Source: Hyphomicrobiales bacterium (GTDB lineage Bacteria; Pseudomonadota; Alphaproteobacteria; Rhizobiales; Rhodobiaceae). From it: DNA of 64,000 bases. The position numbers were made by a program, and so were the translations under genes. The notes under the pieces were generated by a model. The model saw nothing but the letters and a program-made list of their open reading frames with translations, was not told where the DNA came from and made no database searches. Below, one piece after another: positions 44,091 through 52,692 of this stretch; within the stretch, counting starts at the first letter, position 1; every line of letters begins with the position of its first letter. The stretch is from positions 1,302,001-1,366,000 of the forward strand of contig PKTR01000002.1 in NCBI GenBank assembly GCA_002869065.1, in the 5' to 3' direction.

Positions 44091-44963
44091 ATGGTCCGCA
44101 ACAAGCAGGGTTTCCGCTCGCTGGTGGCGTTTCTCGTCACCTGGGCGTTCGTCGTCCTGACCGTCACCGGCATCGTGCTTTACATCGTGCCGCAGGGGCG
44201 GATCGCCTATTGGACGCATTGGGTGCTGGCCGGACTCGAAAAGGAAGAGTGGGCGGCGGTCCACATGATCTTCGGCGGGTTGTTCATCGCGACCGGCGTC
44301 TTGCACCTCTATTTCAACTGGAAGCCGTTCAAGAAGTACCTCGCCGAGCGGGTGAAAGGGCATCTGGAGTTCTCCCGCGAGGTCTATCTGTCGTTGGCGA
44401 TCACGGTGGCGCTGATTGCGCTGACGGTTTTCAACCTGCCGCCGGCAAGCTGGGTGCTCGATCTCAATACGATCGCCAAGGACGCCTGGGTGACGAAGGA
44501 TCTCGAGCCGCCGTTCGGCCATGCCGAGGAGTTCTCGCTCGCCGGCCTGTCGAAGCGGATGGACATCGATGTCGACAAGGCGATGGCGGCGCTGAAGGAA
44601 AAGGGCATTGCCTTTGCGGGGCCGAACGAGTCGCTGGAGAAGATCGCGCGGGCGAACGGCATCACGCCGAAGGACATCTATGCGGTGATGCGGGTGTTCG
44701 AGGAACAGCCGGCGCCGGTTGGCGATGCGGCGCTGACGGGCGCGGACGTCGAGGCGCGGTTTGCCGGCAAGGGCGTCGGACGCAAGTCGCTTGCCGAGGT
44801 GTCCGTGATGACCGGCGTTGCACTCGAGACGGCGATTGCCCGGCTGAAGGCGAACGACATCGCGGCCAAAGCAGAGGACACCATGCGCGGGCTTGCCGAG
44901 GCGAACGGGACAAGCCCGATCGACGTCATGAAGGTGATCCTGATCGACGGGCACACGCTTTGA
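44091..44963 (+). CDS. DUF4405 membrane protein with duplicated soluble domain
   Basis: A 290-residue protein. The N-terminal 125 residues form a four-helix membrane domain of the DUF4405 (cytochrome b-like) type: FLVTWAFVVLTVTGIVLYIVP, then HWVLAGL, AVHMIFGGLFIATGVLHLYFNW and YLSLAITVALIALTVF. His residues at HW, VH and LH could bind haem. The soluble C-terminal part contains two related 55-residue units: FSLAGLSKRMDIDVDKAMAAL and onwards, and KSLAEVSVMTGVALETAIARL and onwards, each ending in an A-NG-(I/T)-(T/S)P-DV/IY pattern. Electron transfer role is inferred from the fold only. Confidence 0.82.
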   Translation: MVRNKQGFRSLVAFLVTWAFVVLTVTGIVLYIVPQGRIAYWTHWVLAGLEKEEWAAVHMIFGGLFIATGVLHLYFNWKPFKKYLAERVKGHLEFSREVYLSLAITVALIALTVFNLPPASWVLDLNTIAKDAWVTKDLEPPFGHAEEFSLAGLSKRMDIDVDKAMAALKEKGIAFAGPNESLEKIARANGITPKDIYAVMRVFEEQPAPVGDAALTGADVEARFAGKGVGRKSLAEVSVMTGVALETAIARLKANDIAAKAEDTMRGLAEANGTSPIDVMKVILIDGHTL

Positions 44964-45102
44964 CGCGGCGTCTCTGATACGGTGCCTTGTCCGGCTTTCG
45001 GGATGGCGCCATGACGCATGCTGGGTGAGGCGAAATCGCATTCCTCGCGGGGTGGCTTTGCTCCTATAGTCGGCGCTTCATCCTTCTCGCGAGTTCCTCG
45101 TC

Positions 45103-46428
45103 ATGCCCATCCTCGATCCCGTCACCTCATCGGAAAAGCTGCCGTCCTCGGTCGACGTCGCCATTGTCGGCGGCGGCATCGTCGGCGCGGCCGCGGCCTA
45201 CTATCTGGCGCGCGCAGGCGTGCCCGTGGCGCTGTTCGAGAAAGGCGAGATCGGCGGCGAGCAATCGAGCCGCAACTGGGGTTTCGTTCGCAGCCAGGGG
45301 CGCGACCCGCGCGAGATCCCGTTGATGCTTGCCTCGCTCGATCTGTGGCGTGGGCTCAATGCCGAGATCGGCATGGAGACGGGGTTCCGGCAGTCGGGCA
45401 TTCTCTATCTCGCCGACACGGACGCGAAGCTTGCCGAATTCGAGGCCTGGCTGAAGGTCGGCAAGGGCTTTCCGATCGAGACGCGGTTGCTTGGTGCGAA
45501 AGAAGCGGCCGACCTCATTCCCGGCGCGACGCAGCGTTTCGCCGGCGGGCTGTACACGCCGAGCGACGGGCGGGCCGAACCCTCGATGGCAGCACCGGCG
45601 CTGGCCCGCGCGGCGCAGGCAAACGGCGGTGGCGTTTTTACCAATTGCGCGGTGCGCGGCGTCGAGACATCTGCCGGGCGGGTGTCCGGCGTCGTCACGG
45701 AAAAAGGCACGGTCAAGGCGTCGACCGTGGTGGTTGCCGGTGGGGCGTGGTCGTCGCTTTTCGTGCGCCGGCTCGGGCTTCGCCTGCCGCAATTGAAGGT
45801 GCTCGGTTCGGTGATGCGCACCGCGCCGCTGCCGGAGGTCTATGGCGGTGGCGTCTGGGGGCCCGGGTTCTCGTTCCGCCGTCGGCTCGATGGCGGCTAT
45901 TCGCTGGCGCCGAGCCACGCCGAACTGGTCGAGATCGTGCCGGACAGTTTCCGTTTCTTCTTCGATTTCCTGCCCGGTCTGAAAAGTGAGATCGGCAGCA
46001 TGCATCTGCGCTTGCGCGGCTCGTTCCTCAAGGAGCTCGGCTGGACCCTGTCGGGCGGCACCGACCGGCCCGGCCCCTATGAGGCGGTCAGGACCTACGA
46101 TCCGGCGCCGGAAGCGGCCTGGCTCAAAAGCCTCGCGGAGAAACTGGCGCGCGCTCATCCGGCGTTCAAGGAGATGCAGATCGTCGAGCGCTGGGCCGGT
46201 GGCATCGACGTGACGCCGGACGCGGTGCCGGTGATCGGGCCGGTCGACAGCATTCCGGGTCTCATTCTGGCGACAGGCTTTTCCGGCCATGGCTTCGGCA
46301 TCGGGCCGGGCGCGGGGCATCTGGTGGCGGATATCGCGCGCGGGGCGACGCCACTGGTCGATCCGGCGCCGTTTTCCTGGACCCGATTCATCGACGGCAG
46401 CAAGCTCGCGCCGTTTGCGGCGGTGTGA
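45103..46428 (+). CDS. FAD-dependent amino acid/amine oxidoreductase (DAO family)
   Basis: A 441-residue soluble flavoprotein. FAD-binding motif VAIVGGGIVGAAAAYYLARAGV at the N-terminus, then GGEQSSRNWGFVRSQGRDP, a pattern seen in DadA-like D-amino-acid dehydrogenases and related amine oxidases. The C-terminal region WAGGIDVTPDAVPVIGPV and ILATGFSGHGFGIGPGAGHLVADI completes the fold. Substrate is not determined; D-amino acids or N-methyl amino acids are both possible, given the nearby methylamine catabolism genes. It stands alone, 139 bp after the DUF4405 gene. Confidence 0.85.
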   Translation: MPILDPVTSSEKLPSSVDVAIVGGGIVGAAAAYYLARAGVPVALFEKGEIGGEQSSRNWGFVRSQGRDPREIPLMLASLDLWRGLNAEIGMETGFRQSGILYLADTDAKLAEFEAWLKVGKGFPIETRLLGAKEAADLIPGATQRFAGGLYTPSDGRAEPSMAAPALARAAQANGGGVFTNCAVRGVETSAGRVSGVVTEKGTVKASTVVVAGGAWSSLFVRRLGLRLPQLKVLGSVMRTAPLPEVYGGGVWGPGFSFRRRLDGGYSLAPSHAELVEIVPDSFRFFFDFLPGLKSEIGSMHLRLRGSFLKELGWTLSGGTDRPGPYEAVRTYDPAPEAAWLKSLAEKLARAHPAFKEMQIVERWAGGIDVTPDAVPVIGPVDSIPGLILATGFSGHGFGIGPGAGHLVADIARGATPLVDPAPFSWTRFIDGSKLAPFAAV

Positions 46429-46619
46429 GTGTTCATTGACTGTTAACCTGACAAAATGGCAAATACTTGCGGAATCTGCATGACATTTTGTCACTGGTTC
46501 AGGAATGCCTAACCATGCTTGGATAGCCGGAATCCAAAATACGGATTTATTTCCGTTTTATTGAGAAAAATCATTGCCTGTCTAAGCAGATAAGCTAGCG
46601 ATAGGGCAATGTTTTCAGG

Positions 46620-47714
46620 ATGGGGACGGAGAGCATGGAGTCAGAACAGACGGTCAATCCGATCGAGGGCGCCGATACCGCGGCGACCGCGGAAGAACGT
46701 GCGCCGGAGCAGGACGTGACGGCGGCGAGCGAGATCGAGGCAGCGGTGGAGTCGATCGCCAAGGAGGTCGATGCGGCGCCGAAGAAGGCGAAACCCTCGA
46801 AGAAGAAGAACGGCAAGAAAGCCGAGGAGCCCGGCGTGGCTACCCATCAGCTTGCCGAGATGCGTCACGATCCGTACGAGATCCAGCGCATCTTCGAGAC
46901 GGGCGAATATCCGTACAAGACCAAGATGCGGCGTGAGCCGTACGAGAAGCAGAAGGCCGCGCTGCAGGTCGAGCTGCTCAAGGTGCAGCGCTGGGTCGAA
47001 GAGACCAACCAGAAGATCGTGCTCCTGTTCGAAGGCCGTGACGCGGCCGGCAAGGGCGGTACGATCAAGCGCTACATGGAGCACCTCAATCCGCGTGCCG
47101 CGCGCGTCGTTGCGCTGCCCAAGCCGACCGATCGCGAAAAGACCCAGTGGTATTTCCAGCGCTATATCGAGCATCTGCCGGCCGACGGCGAAATCGTGAT
47201 GTTCGACCGCTCCTGGTACAACCGGGCGGGCGTCGAACGGGTCATGGGTTTCTGCACGCCGAACGAATATCTCGAGTTCATGCGCACCTGCCCGGATCTG
47301 GAGCGGATGCTGGTCCGCTCGGGCATTCGCATGTTCAAATACTGGTTCTCGGTCACGCAGGAAGAGCAGCGCCGCCGCTTCACCTCGCGCGAGCATGATC
47401 CGCTGAAGCAGTGGAAGCTGTCGCCGGTGGACAAGGCCTCGCTCGACAAGTGGTCAGACTACACCGAGGCCAAGGAAGCGATGTTCTTCTACACCGACAC
47501 CGCCGATGCGCCGTGGACGGTGATCAAGTCGAACGACAAGAAGCGCGCGCGGCTGAACTGCATGCAGCACTTCCTGTCGACCCTGCCCTATCCGAACAAG
47601 GACTACTCCGTTGTTCGTGGGCCGGATCCGCTGATTGTCGGTTCGAGCGCCCATGTGATTGGCGGCGACGACCACATTCTCGGCAAGACGCTGCATCCGG
47701 AAAAGAAGCGCTAG
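46620..47714 (+). CDS. ppk2: polyphosphate kinase 2
   Basis: A 364-residue class I PPK2 that transfers phosphate between polyphosphate and nucleoside diphosphates. The core has Walker A LLFEGRDAAGKGGTIKRYM, the lid/base region PKPTDREKTQWYFQRYIEHLP, Walker B MFDRSWYNRAGVERVMGF and KYWFSVTQEEQRRRF. About 75 N-terminal residues form an acidic then Lys-rich low-complexity extension (KKAKPSKKKNGKKAEE). ATG 46635 is an alternative start with GGGGA 8 nt upstream. A terminator follows. Confidence 0.93.
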   Translation: MGTESMESEQTVNPIEGADTAATAEERAPEQDVTAASEIEAAVESIAKEVDAAPKKAKPSKKKNGKKAEEPGVATHQLAEMRHDPYEIQRIFETGEYPYKTKMRREPYEKQKAALQVELLKVQRWVEETNQKIVLLFEGRDAAGKGGTIKRYMEHLNPRAARVVALPKPTDREKTQWYFQRYIEHLPADGEIVMFDRSWYNRAGVERVMGFCTPNEYLEFMRTCPDLERMLVRSGIRMFKYWFSVTQEEQRRRFTSREHDPLKQWKLSPVDKASLDKWSDYTEAKEAMFFYTDTADAPWTVIKSNDKKRARLNCMQHFLSTLPYPNKDYSVVRGPDPLIVGSSAHVIGGDDHILGKTLHPEKKR

Positions 47715-47743
47715 GCGTCTTCCCGGAGTGACGACATTCGAAG

Positions 47744-47779
47744 CCGGCCGTGCAGCGATGCGCGGCCGGTTTTGCTTTC
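47744..47779 (+). terminator. terminator after ppk2
   Basis: Stem CCGGCCGTG/CGCGGCCGG (47744-47752 with 47761-47769, one G-U) and tail TTTTGCTTTC. Confidence 0.72.
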
Positions 47780-47880
47780 TCTTGGCGGCAAAGGGGGGTA
47801 TTCCCGAGGGACGGCGACGGTTTTACTCCGTCGTTCAATGAAAACAGATGCGACGTCCGTGTCGCGCCGGGAGGTCCGCT

Positions 47881-49143
47881 ATGCTGTCTGCTGTTGCGCT
47901 TGCGCGTGAAATCGAAACCGGGGCTGCAACCGCTGCCGACATCATCGACCGCTGCAAGGCAGCCATCGACGACCAGGAGTCGCTGATCGGAGCGTTCGAA
48001 ACGCTGGACCTCGACGCCGCGCGGTTCAACGCGGAAAAGGCCGAGGGTCCGCTCTTCGGCCTGCCGGTCGGCGTCAAGGACATCATCGACACCGCGGATT
48101 TGCCGACGCGCAGCGGTTCGCCGATCTATCTGCAGAACCAGCCGGCAACCGACGCGGCGATCGTGTCGCTGGTGAAGCGCGCCGGCGGCGTGGTCGCCGG
48201 CAAGACGGTGACCACCGAATTCGCCTTTTTCCAGCCGGGCAAGACGCGCAATCCGCGTGTTCCCGGGCATACGCCGGGCGGCTCGTCGTCGGGCTCGGCG
48301 GCTGCGGTGGCAGCCGGCATGCTGCCGCTTGCCATCGGTACCCAGACCGGCGGCTCAGTGATTAGGCCGGCGAGTTTTTGCGGCGTTGCCGGCTACAAGC
48401 CGACCTTCACCATGCTGCCGACGGTCGGCATGAAGACGTTCTCCTGGACCCTCGATACGATGGGTCTGTTCGGGGCGGGCGTTGCCGACGCGGCGTTCTT
48501 TGCCGCGGCGCTGACCGGCCGCGATCTGCGCGTCGACGGGACCGAGCTGAAGGCGCCGCGGATCGGTATCGCCCAGACCCATATCTGGCACGAGGCCTCC
48601 GGCGAGATGCGGGTGGCTGTCGAGACGGCGGCGCGGCTGGCGGAAAAGGCCGGCGCGAGTATCCGCGAAGTCACGCTGGCGCGGTCGTTCTCCGATGCTT
48701 TTGCCGCGCATCAGACGATCCAGGACTACGAGGTCAATCAGGCGCTCGCCTTCGAGCGCGACCGGCACGGCGAAGCGCTCAGCCTCATCCTGCGCGACAC
48801 GCTCGATGCCGGCCGGGCGATTGCGCCGGAAGATTACGATCACGCGCTGGCGCAGGCCGGCAAGGGGCGGCACGCCCTCGGCGAAGCCTTCGCCGATGTC
48901 GACGTGCTGCTGACGCCGTCTGCACCGGGCGCGGCGCCGGAAGGCCTCGCCTCGACCGGCTCGTCGATTTTCAACCGGCTGTGGACGTTGATGGGAACGC
49001 CGACGGTCAATGTGCCGGGCCTTGCCAACGGTCGGGGACTGCCGCTTGGGGTGCAGATCGTCGCGCCGCGCGGCAAGGACCGCCGCGCTCTTGAAGCGGC
49101 TGCCTGGCTCGAAGGGGTTCTGGCCGGCGCGCCGGCCATCTGA
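47881..49143 (+). CDS. amidase signature family hydrolase
   Basis: A 420-residue amidase. The Ser-cisSer-Lys catalytic triad is seen: Lys in LPVGVKDIIDTADLPT, cis-Ser and nucleophile region HTPGGSSSGSAAAVAAGM and GTQTGGSVIRPASFCG. It is shorter than GatA and lacks its tRNA-amidotransferase partners, so a catabolic amide or carbamate hydrolase is more likely. Start ATG 47881 has GGGAGG 6 nt upstream. No operon partner suggests a substrate. Confidence 0.9.
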   Translation: MLSAVALAREIETGAATAADIIDRCKAAIDDQESLIGAFETLDLDAARFNAEKAEGPLFGLPVGVKDIIDTADLPTRSGSPIYLQNQPATDAAIVSLVKRAGGVVAGKTVTTEFAFFQPGKTRNPRVPGHTPGGSSSGSAAAVAAGMLPLAIGTQTGGSVIRPASFCGVAGYKPTFTMLPTVGMKTFSWTLDTMGLFGAGVADAAFFAAALTGRDLRVDGTELKAPRIGIAQTHIWHEASGEMRVAVETAARLAEKAGASIREVTLARSFSDAFAAHQTIQDYEVNQALAFERDRHGEALSLILRDTLDAGRAIAPEDYDHALAQAGKGRHALGEAFADVDVLLTPSAPGAAPEGLASTGSSIFNRLWTLMGTPTVNVPGLANGRGLPLGVQIVAPRGKDRRALEAAAWLEGVLAGAPAI

Positions 49144-49170
49144 GTCGGCCGGCTTTCACCGCTTCAAGCG

Positions 49171-49206
49171 CACAAATAAAGATGCCCGGCATAGATGCCG
49201 GGCATC
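49171..49206 (-). terminator. terminator after the BA14K gene
   Basis: Perfect 11-bp stem GATGCCCGGCA/TGCCGGGCATC (49181-49191 with 49196-49206) with a TAGA loop. On the minus strand TTTATTTGTG follows. It may also serve the convergent amidase gene. Confidence 0.85.
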
Positions 49207-49231
49207 GCTGTTCAAGGAGTGCGGTGCGCCC

Positions 49232-49762
49232 TCAATAGTAAGGCGAGATGCACGGTTTCCGCGGCCCTTCAAAGGGCTGATAGCTGTTGTCCGAGGCGCG
49301 ATAGGATTTGTACTTGTTCTCGCACCAGCGGTAATGCTCGGCGCTCAGCCCTTTCGGCTGGGCGGCATAGTTGCCGCCGATGATTACTGCGCTGAGGCCG
49401 AACGCGGCCAGCGGGTACCAGTAGCCATTGTGATAGCGGTAGCCGGGCTTCTGGTAGGGGTAGCCGGGATAGCCGCCATAGTAGGGCGGTTTGCCGGGCC
49501 TGCCCGGTTTCCCAGGCTTTCCTGGTTTGCCATAGCCGGGTTTGCCCGGTTTTCCGGGCCTGCCCGCACCCGGCCGTCCCGACGGTGGCCGCTTGCGGAC
49601 CTGCCGCGTCGGCGTGCCCCGGCGGAGCTGAACTTTCTCGATGGATGATTGCGTCACGCTCTCCGGCGCCGGCGCCGTGAAGGTCGCGGCCGCGGTCGGT
49701 GCGATCAGGCTGGCGAGGAAGAGGGCGGCGGTGGCAGAGGCGGTTAGAGGTCGACGTGTCAT
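49232..49762 (-). CDS. BA14K-family secreted protein with PGK repeat
   Basis: A 176-residue exported protein. Signal peptide MTRRPLTASATAALFLASLIAP, ending TAAA. Residues about 58-98 are a Pro/Gly/Lys collagen-like repeat (RPGKPGKPGYGKPGKPGKPG and onwards), leading to a Gly/Tyr-rich linker, a hydrophobic segment LAAFGLSAVIIGG, and the C-terminal BA14K motif HYRWCENKYKSYRASDNSYQ with two Cys. BA14K proteins of Brucella are immunoreactive lectin-like envelope proteins. The PGK repeat is not part of that family core. AAGGACAC precedes the ATG. Confidence 0.87.
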   Translation of the reverse strand: MTRRPLTASATAALFLASLIAPTAAATFTAPAPESVTQSSIEKVQLRRGTPTRQVRKRPPSGRPGAGRPGKPGKPGYGKPGKPGKPGRPGKPPYYGGYPGYPYQKPGYRYHNGYWYPLAAFGLSAVIIGGNYAAQPKGLSAEHYRWCENKYKSYRASDNSYQPFEGPRKPCISPYY

Positions 49763-50227
49763 GTGTCCTTGTCCTCCCGATCAGGTTCGCAAATGCCCCT
49801 TGCGGTTGTCCTTACTTATGTGGTCTCGCATCGTGACGAAAACACGTTCGTTTGGTTCAAATTCAATTCTAGGCATGTCCTGCAGGCTTCCCGCTATTTC
49901 GCAGTGTGTCCATGCGTGCCGTCAATCGGACGGCTCGATTGCGCCGCTGCTTCGCGTTTTGTCGCAAACGGATCGCTCTGATTTGCCGTGAGGGCGGCGA
50001 TGAACCCTTCGCGGCGAATATCGTGACGAGTTGTCCGGCCGACATGCGTTGGATCATTGTTGCAGCGCAAAACTTCGGGTATCGTGGTTGCGTTCAAGAG
50101 CGATCCCGGCTTGGAGCGGCGTCCTCTCACCGCTTCTTTCGTTTGTTTGCTTTTTGTATTGCGTCCGAGTTTGCGGACAGCCGGTGCCGGGAATCCGTTC
50201 GAGGCCATAGAGCGAAAGCGGGTGCCA
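49763..50227. other. promoter region of the hydrogenase operon and BA14K gene
   Basis: 465 bp with no convincing gene. The frame of hydB remains open back to 50057 but reads without domain features. AT-richer DNA lies at 49830-49870. I looked for an FNR/FixK box (TTGAT, 4 nt, ATCAA) and for a NtrC/sigma54 site and found neither. Confidence 0.45.
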
Positions 50228-51361
50228 ATGCACATGGGTTCTCTCCTCTATCGGCTGGATGCGGACGGGCCGGACCGGCTCCTTCGTCTCCTCCAGCAAC
50301 TCGGGTTTTCGGTCGTCGCGCCACGATCGGAAGACGGGGCGATTGTCCTTGCCACATATGAAACCGGTGAGAAACTGCCGCGCGGTCTGAGCGACCGTCA
50401 GGCGGGCGGGCATTACCGCCTCGTCGAGCGCGGCGACGGCAAGCTGTTCGACTACACGCTCGGGCCGCAGGGCTTCAAACGCTTCCTGTGGCCGCCGCAT
50501 CAGGTGTTGTGGACGGCGGAGAAGACCGAGGATGGCTTCGTCGTCACCGAGCCGCCGCTTGATACGACGCGGCTGGCGTTGTTCGCGGCGCGGGCCTGCG
50601 AGCTCGATGCGCTCTCCGCCCTCGACGACGTGTTCGACAATGGCGACTACGCCGACCCCGCCTACAAGGCGCGGCGCGAAAACGCCTTCGTCGTCGCGGT
50701 CGAGTGCACACGCTCGGGCGACACCTGTTTCTGTTCATCAATGAACAGCGGCCCCGGCGCCGAGGAGGGTTACGATATTGCGCTGACCGAGATCTTCGAA
50801 GATGGCGCGCACTGGTTCCTGGCGCGGGCCGGCAGCGAGGAAGGCGCCGAGGTGCTGACCAGGCTCTCGCCTGAACCGGCGCCCGGAGACGGGGAATCCC
50901 GGCGCAAGACGATCCTTGCCGCCGTCGCCTCGAGCCAGCAGCGCACGATGCGCTCCGACGCCGAGCCGCTGTTGAAGGCGAACCGGGAGCACCCGCATTG
51001 GGACGATGTTGCCGCGCGCTGCCTTGCCTGCGGTAACTGCACCTCGGTCTGTCCGACCTGCTTCTGCACCACGACGGTCGATCACACGGATCTGACCGCG
51101 ACCAAAGCCAGCCGCGAGCGGCGCTGGGATTTCTGTTTTACCGTCGACTATTCCTACATTCACGGCGGGGCTATCCGCCGCTCGGCGAAGGCGCGCTACC
51201 GGCAATGGATGATGCACAAGCTGGCGTTCTGGCATGACCAGTTCGACCGATCGGGCTGTGTCGGCTGTGGGCGCTGCATCACCTGGTGTCCGGTCGGAAT
51301 CGACATCGTCGAAGAGACGGCAGCAATCGCCGCGGCAAGCGAGGGAGGAAACAATGGTTGA
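50228..51361 (+). CDS. hydB: group 3b NiFe hydrogenase, beta (iron-sulfur) subunit
   Basis: A 377-residue electron-transfer subunit homologous to Pyrococcus sulfhydrogenase beta and AsrA. After a 260-residue N-terminal domain (FDYTLGPQGFKRFLWPPHQVLW, then RLALFAARACELDALSALDDVF and VECTRSGDTCFCSSMNSGP), two [4Fe-4S] clusters are given by CLACGNCTSVCPTC and CVGCGRCITWCPVG. It should pass electrons between the small subunit and the flavin subunit. The start at 50228 is uncertain; ATG 50234 is close. First gene of a six-gene operon and overlaps the next gene by 8 nt. Confidence 0.92.
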   Translation: MHMGSLLYRLDADGPDRLLRLLQQLGFSVVAPRSEDGAIVLATYETGEKLPRGLSDRQAGGHYRLVERGDGKLFDYTLGPQGFKRFLWPPHQVLWTAEKTEDGFVVTEPPLDTTRLALFAARACELDALSALDDVFDNGDYADPAYKARRENAFVVAVECTRSGDTCFCSSMNSGPGAEEGYDIALTEIFEDGAHWFLARAGSEEGAEVLTRLSPEPAPGDGESRRKTILAAVASSQQRTMRSDAEPLLKANREHPHWDDVAARCLACGNCTSVCPTCFCTTTVDHTDLTATKASRERRWDFCFTVDYSYIHGGAIRRSAKARYRQWMMHKLAFWHDQFDRSGCVGCGRCITWCPVGIDIVEETAAIAAASEGGNNG

Positions 51362-51830
51362 GCTTCAAAACATGGAGACCCTCCTGAAGGAGCTGGCGTT
51401 CTTCCAGGAATTCGATGAGTCCACCGTCGCGCTGCTTGCCGGCTGCGCCTCCAACGTGGTGTTCGAGGCGGGGTCCTATGTGGCGCGCGCCCATGACGAG
51501 GCGAACAAGTTCTTCTTCCTGCGCCATGGCGACGTCGCGCTCGAACTCGACGTGCCGACGCGCGATCCGCTGGTGGTCGAAACGCTGCATCCGGGCGATG
51601 CGCTCGGCTGGTCGTGGATCACCGCGCCGCATCGCTGGAGCTTCGATGCCCGCGCGGTGACGCTGGTGCGCGCGCTTGCCTTCGATGCCACCTGCCTGCG
51701 CGGCAAGATGGATGCGAACCACGAGGTCGGCTACCAGTTGATGCGGCGCTTCATTCCGGTGATCGCCAAGCGCCTCGAAGGGGCGCGGCTGCAGCTCGCG
51801 GATCTTTATGCGGCCGAGGCGCGATCATAA
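51354..51830 (+). CDS. stand-alone cyclic-nucleotide-binding-fold protein in hydrogenase operon
   Basis: A 158-residue protein made of one Crp-like beta-roll (about 10-125: LAFFQEFDESTVALLAGCASNVVF, EANKFFFLRHGDVALELDV, LVVETLHPGDALGWSWI) and a C-terminal helix (LMRRFIPVIAKRLEGARLQLADLY). There is no helix-turn-helix, unlike Crp/FNR. The phosphate-binding cassette does not read FGEL...RXA, so cAMP binding is doubtful. GGAGG lies 5 nt before the ATG. It sits between hydB and hydG and is translationally coupled to both (8-nt overlap, then TAATG). A sensor or assembly role for the hydrogenase is inferred. Confidence 0.85.
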   Translation: MVELQNMETLLKELAFFQEFDESTVALLAGCASNVVFEAGSYVARAHDEANKFFFLRHGDVALELDVPTRDPLVVETLHPGDALGWSWITAPHRWSFDARAVTLVRALAFDATCLRGKMDANHEVGYQLMRRFIPVIAKRLEGARLQLADLYAAEARS

Positions 51831-52690
51831 TGGCTGGGCAAAACGCGGCGGCGAGCACCCGCCATGCCCTCGACCCGATGACGCCGCGCCCGTTCCGGGT
51901 GATCAATCGCGTCGAGGAAACATCCGATACGGTCACGATAGAACTCGTCGCGGAGGACGGTGCGCCGTTCGCTTTCGCACCGGGCCAGTTCAACATGCTT
52001 TACGTGTTCGGCGTCGGCGAGTCGGCGATCTCGATCTCCGGCGATCCGGCCGATCCGAGCCGGCTCGTGCACACCATCCGCTCCGTCGGCAAGGTGTCGG
52101 ATGCGCTGTGCAATGCCGGTCCCGGCACTGTGATCGGCGTGCGCGGTCCGTTCGGGCGGCCCTGGCCGGTCGAACAGGCGACCGGGCAGGACGTCATCTT
52201 CGTCGCCGGCGGCGTCGGTCTCGCACCGCTGCGGCCTGCCATCTACCACGCGATCAACAATCGCGGTCGCTATGGCCGGGTGATCGTGCTCTACGGTGCG
52301 CGTTCGCCGGAAGACATGCTCTACGAACCGCTGCTGCATGAATGGCGCGGTTCGTTCTGGATGGACGTGGACGCGACCGTCGATAGGGCGACCGGCGGCT
52401 GGCTCGGCCGGGTCGGCGTTGTCACCAAGCTGATCGATGGGGCGGCGTTCGATCCGACGGCGGCGACCGCGATGGTCTGCGGCCCGGAAGTGATGATGCG
52501 GTTCTCGGTCGAGGCGCTGCGGCAGCGCGGTCTGCGCGACAACCAGATCTACGTGTCGATGGAACGCAGCATGAAATGCGCGCTCGGCTTCTGTGGCCAC
52601 TGTCAGTGGGGCGGGGCCTTCGTGTGCCGCGACGGGCCGGTGTTCCGGCACGACGAGATTGCCGACCTCAACCAGGTGCGGGAGTTGTGA
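51830..52690 (+). CDS. hydG: group 3b NiFe hydrogenase, gamma (FAD/NAD-binding) subunit
   Basis: A 286-residue ferredoxin-reductase-type subunit that exchanges electrons with NAD(P). FAD-binding region: [22 protein letters not shown]. Nucleotide region: [17 protein letters not shown] and [18 protein letters not shown]-terminal [2Fe-2S] motif [19 protein letters not shown] is of the DHODB type. The start codon overlaps the previous stop (TAATG). It is 2 nt from hydD. Homology is to sulfhydrogenase gamma, not to the HydG maturase of FeFe hydrogenases. Confidence 0.93.
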   Translation: MAGQNAAASTRHALDPMTPRPFRVINRVEETSDTVTIELVAEDGAPFAFAPGQFNMLYVFGVGESAISISGDPADPSRLVHTIRSVGKVSDALCNAGPGTVIGVRGPFGRPWPVEQATGQDVIFVAGGVGLAPLRPAIYHAINNRGRYGRVIVLYGARSPEDMLYEPLLHEWRGSFWMDVDATVDRATGGWLGRVGVVTKLIDGAAFDPTAATAMVCGPEVMMRFSVEALRQRGLRDNQIYVSMERSMKCALGFCGHCQWGGAFVCRDGPVFRHDEIADLNQVREL

Positions 52691-52692
52691 CG

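Noticed and set aside
49763-50227. FNR/FixK or sigma54 promoter for the hydrogenase operon
   Set aside because: No TTGAT-N4-ATCAA dyad and no GG-N10-GC element with the usual context could be found by eye.
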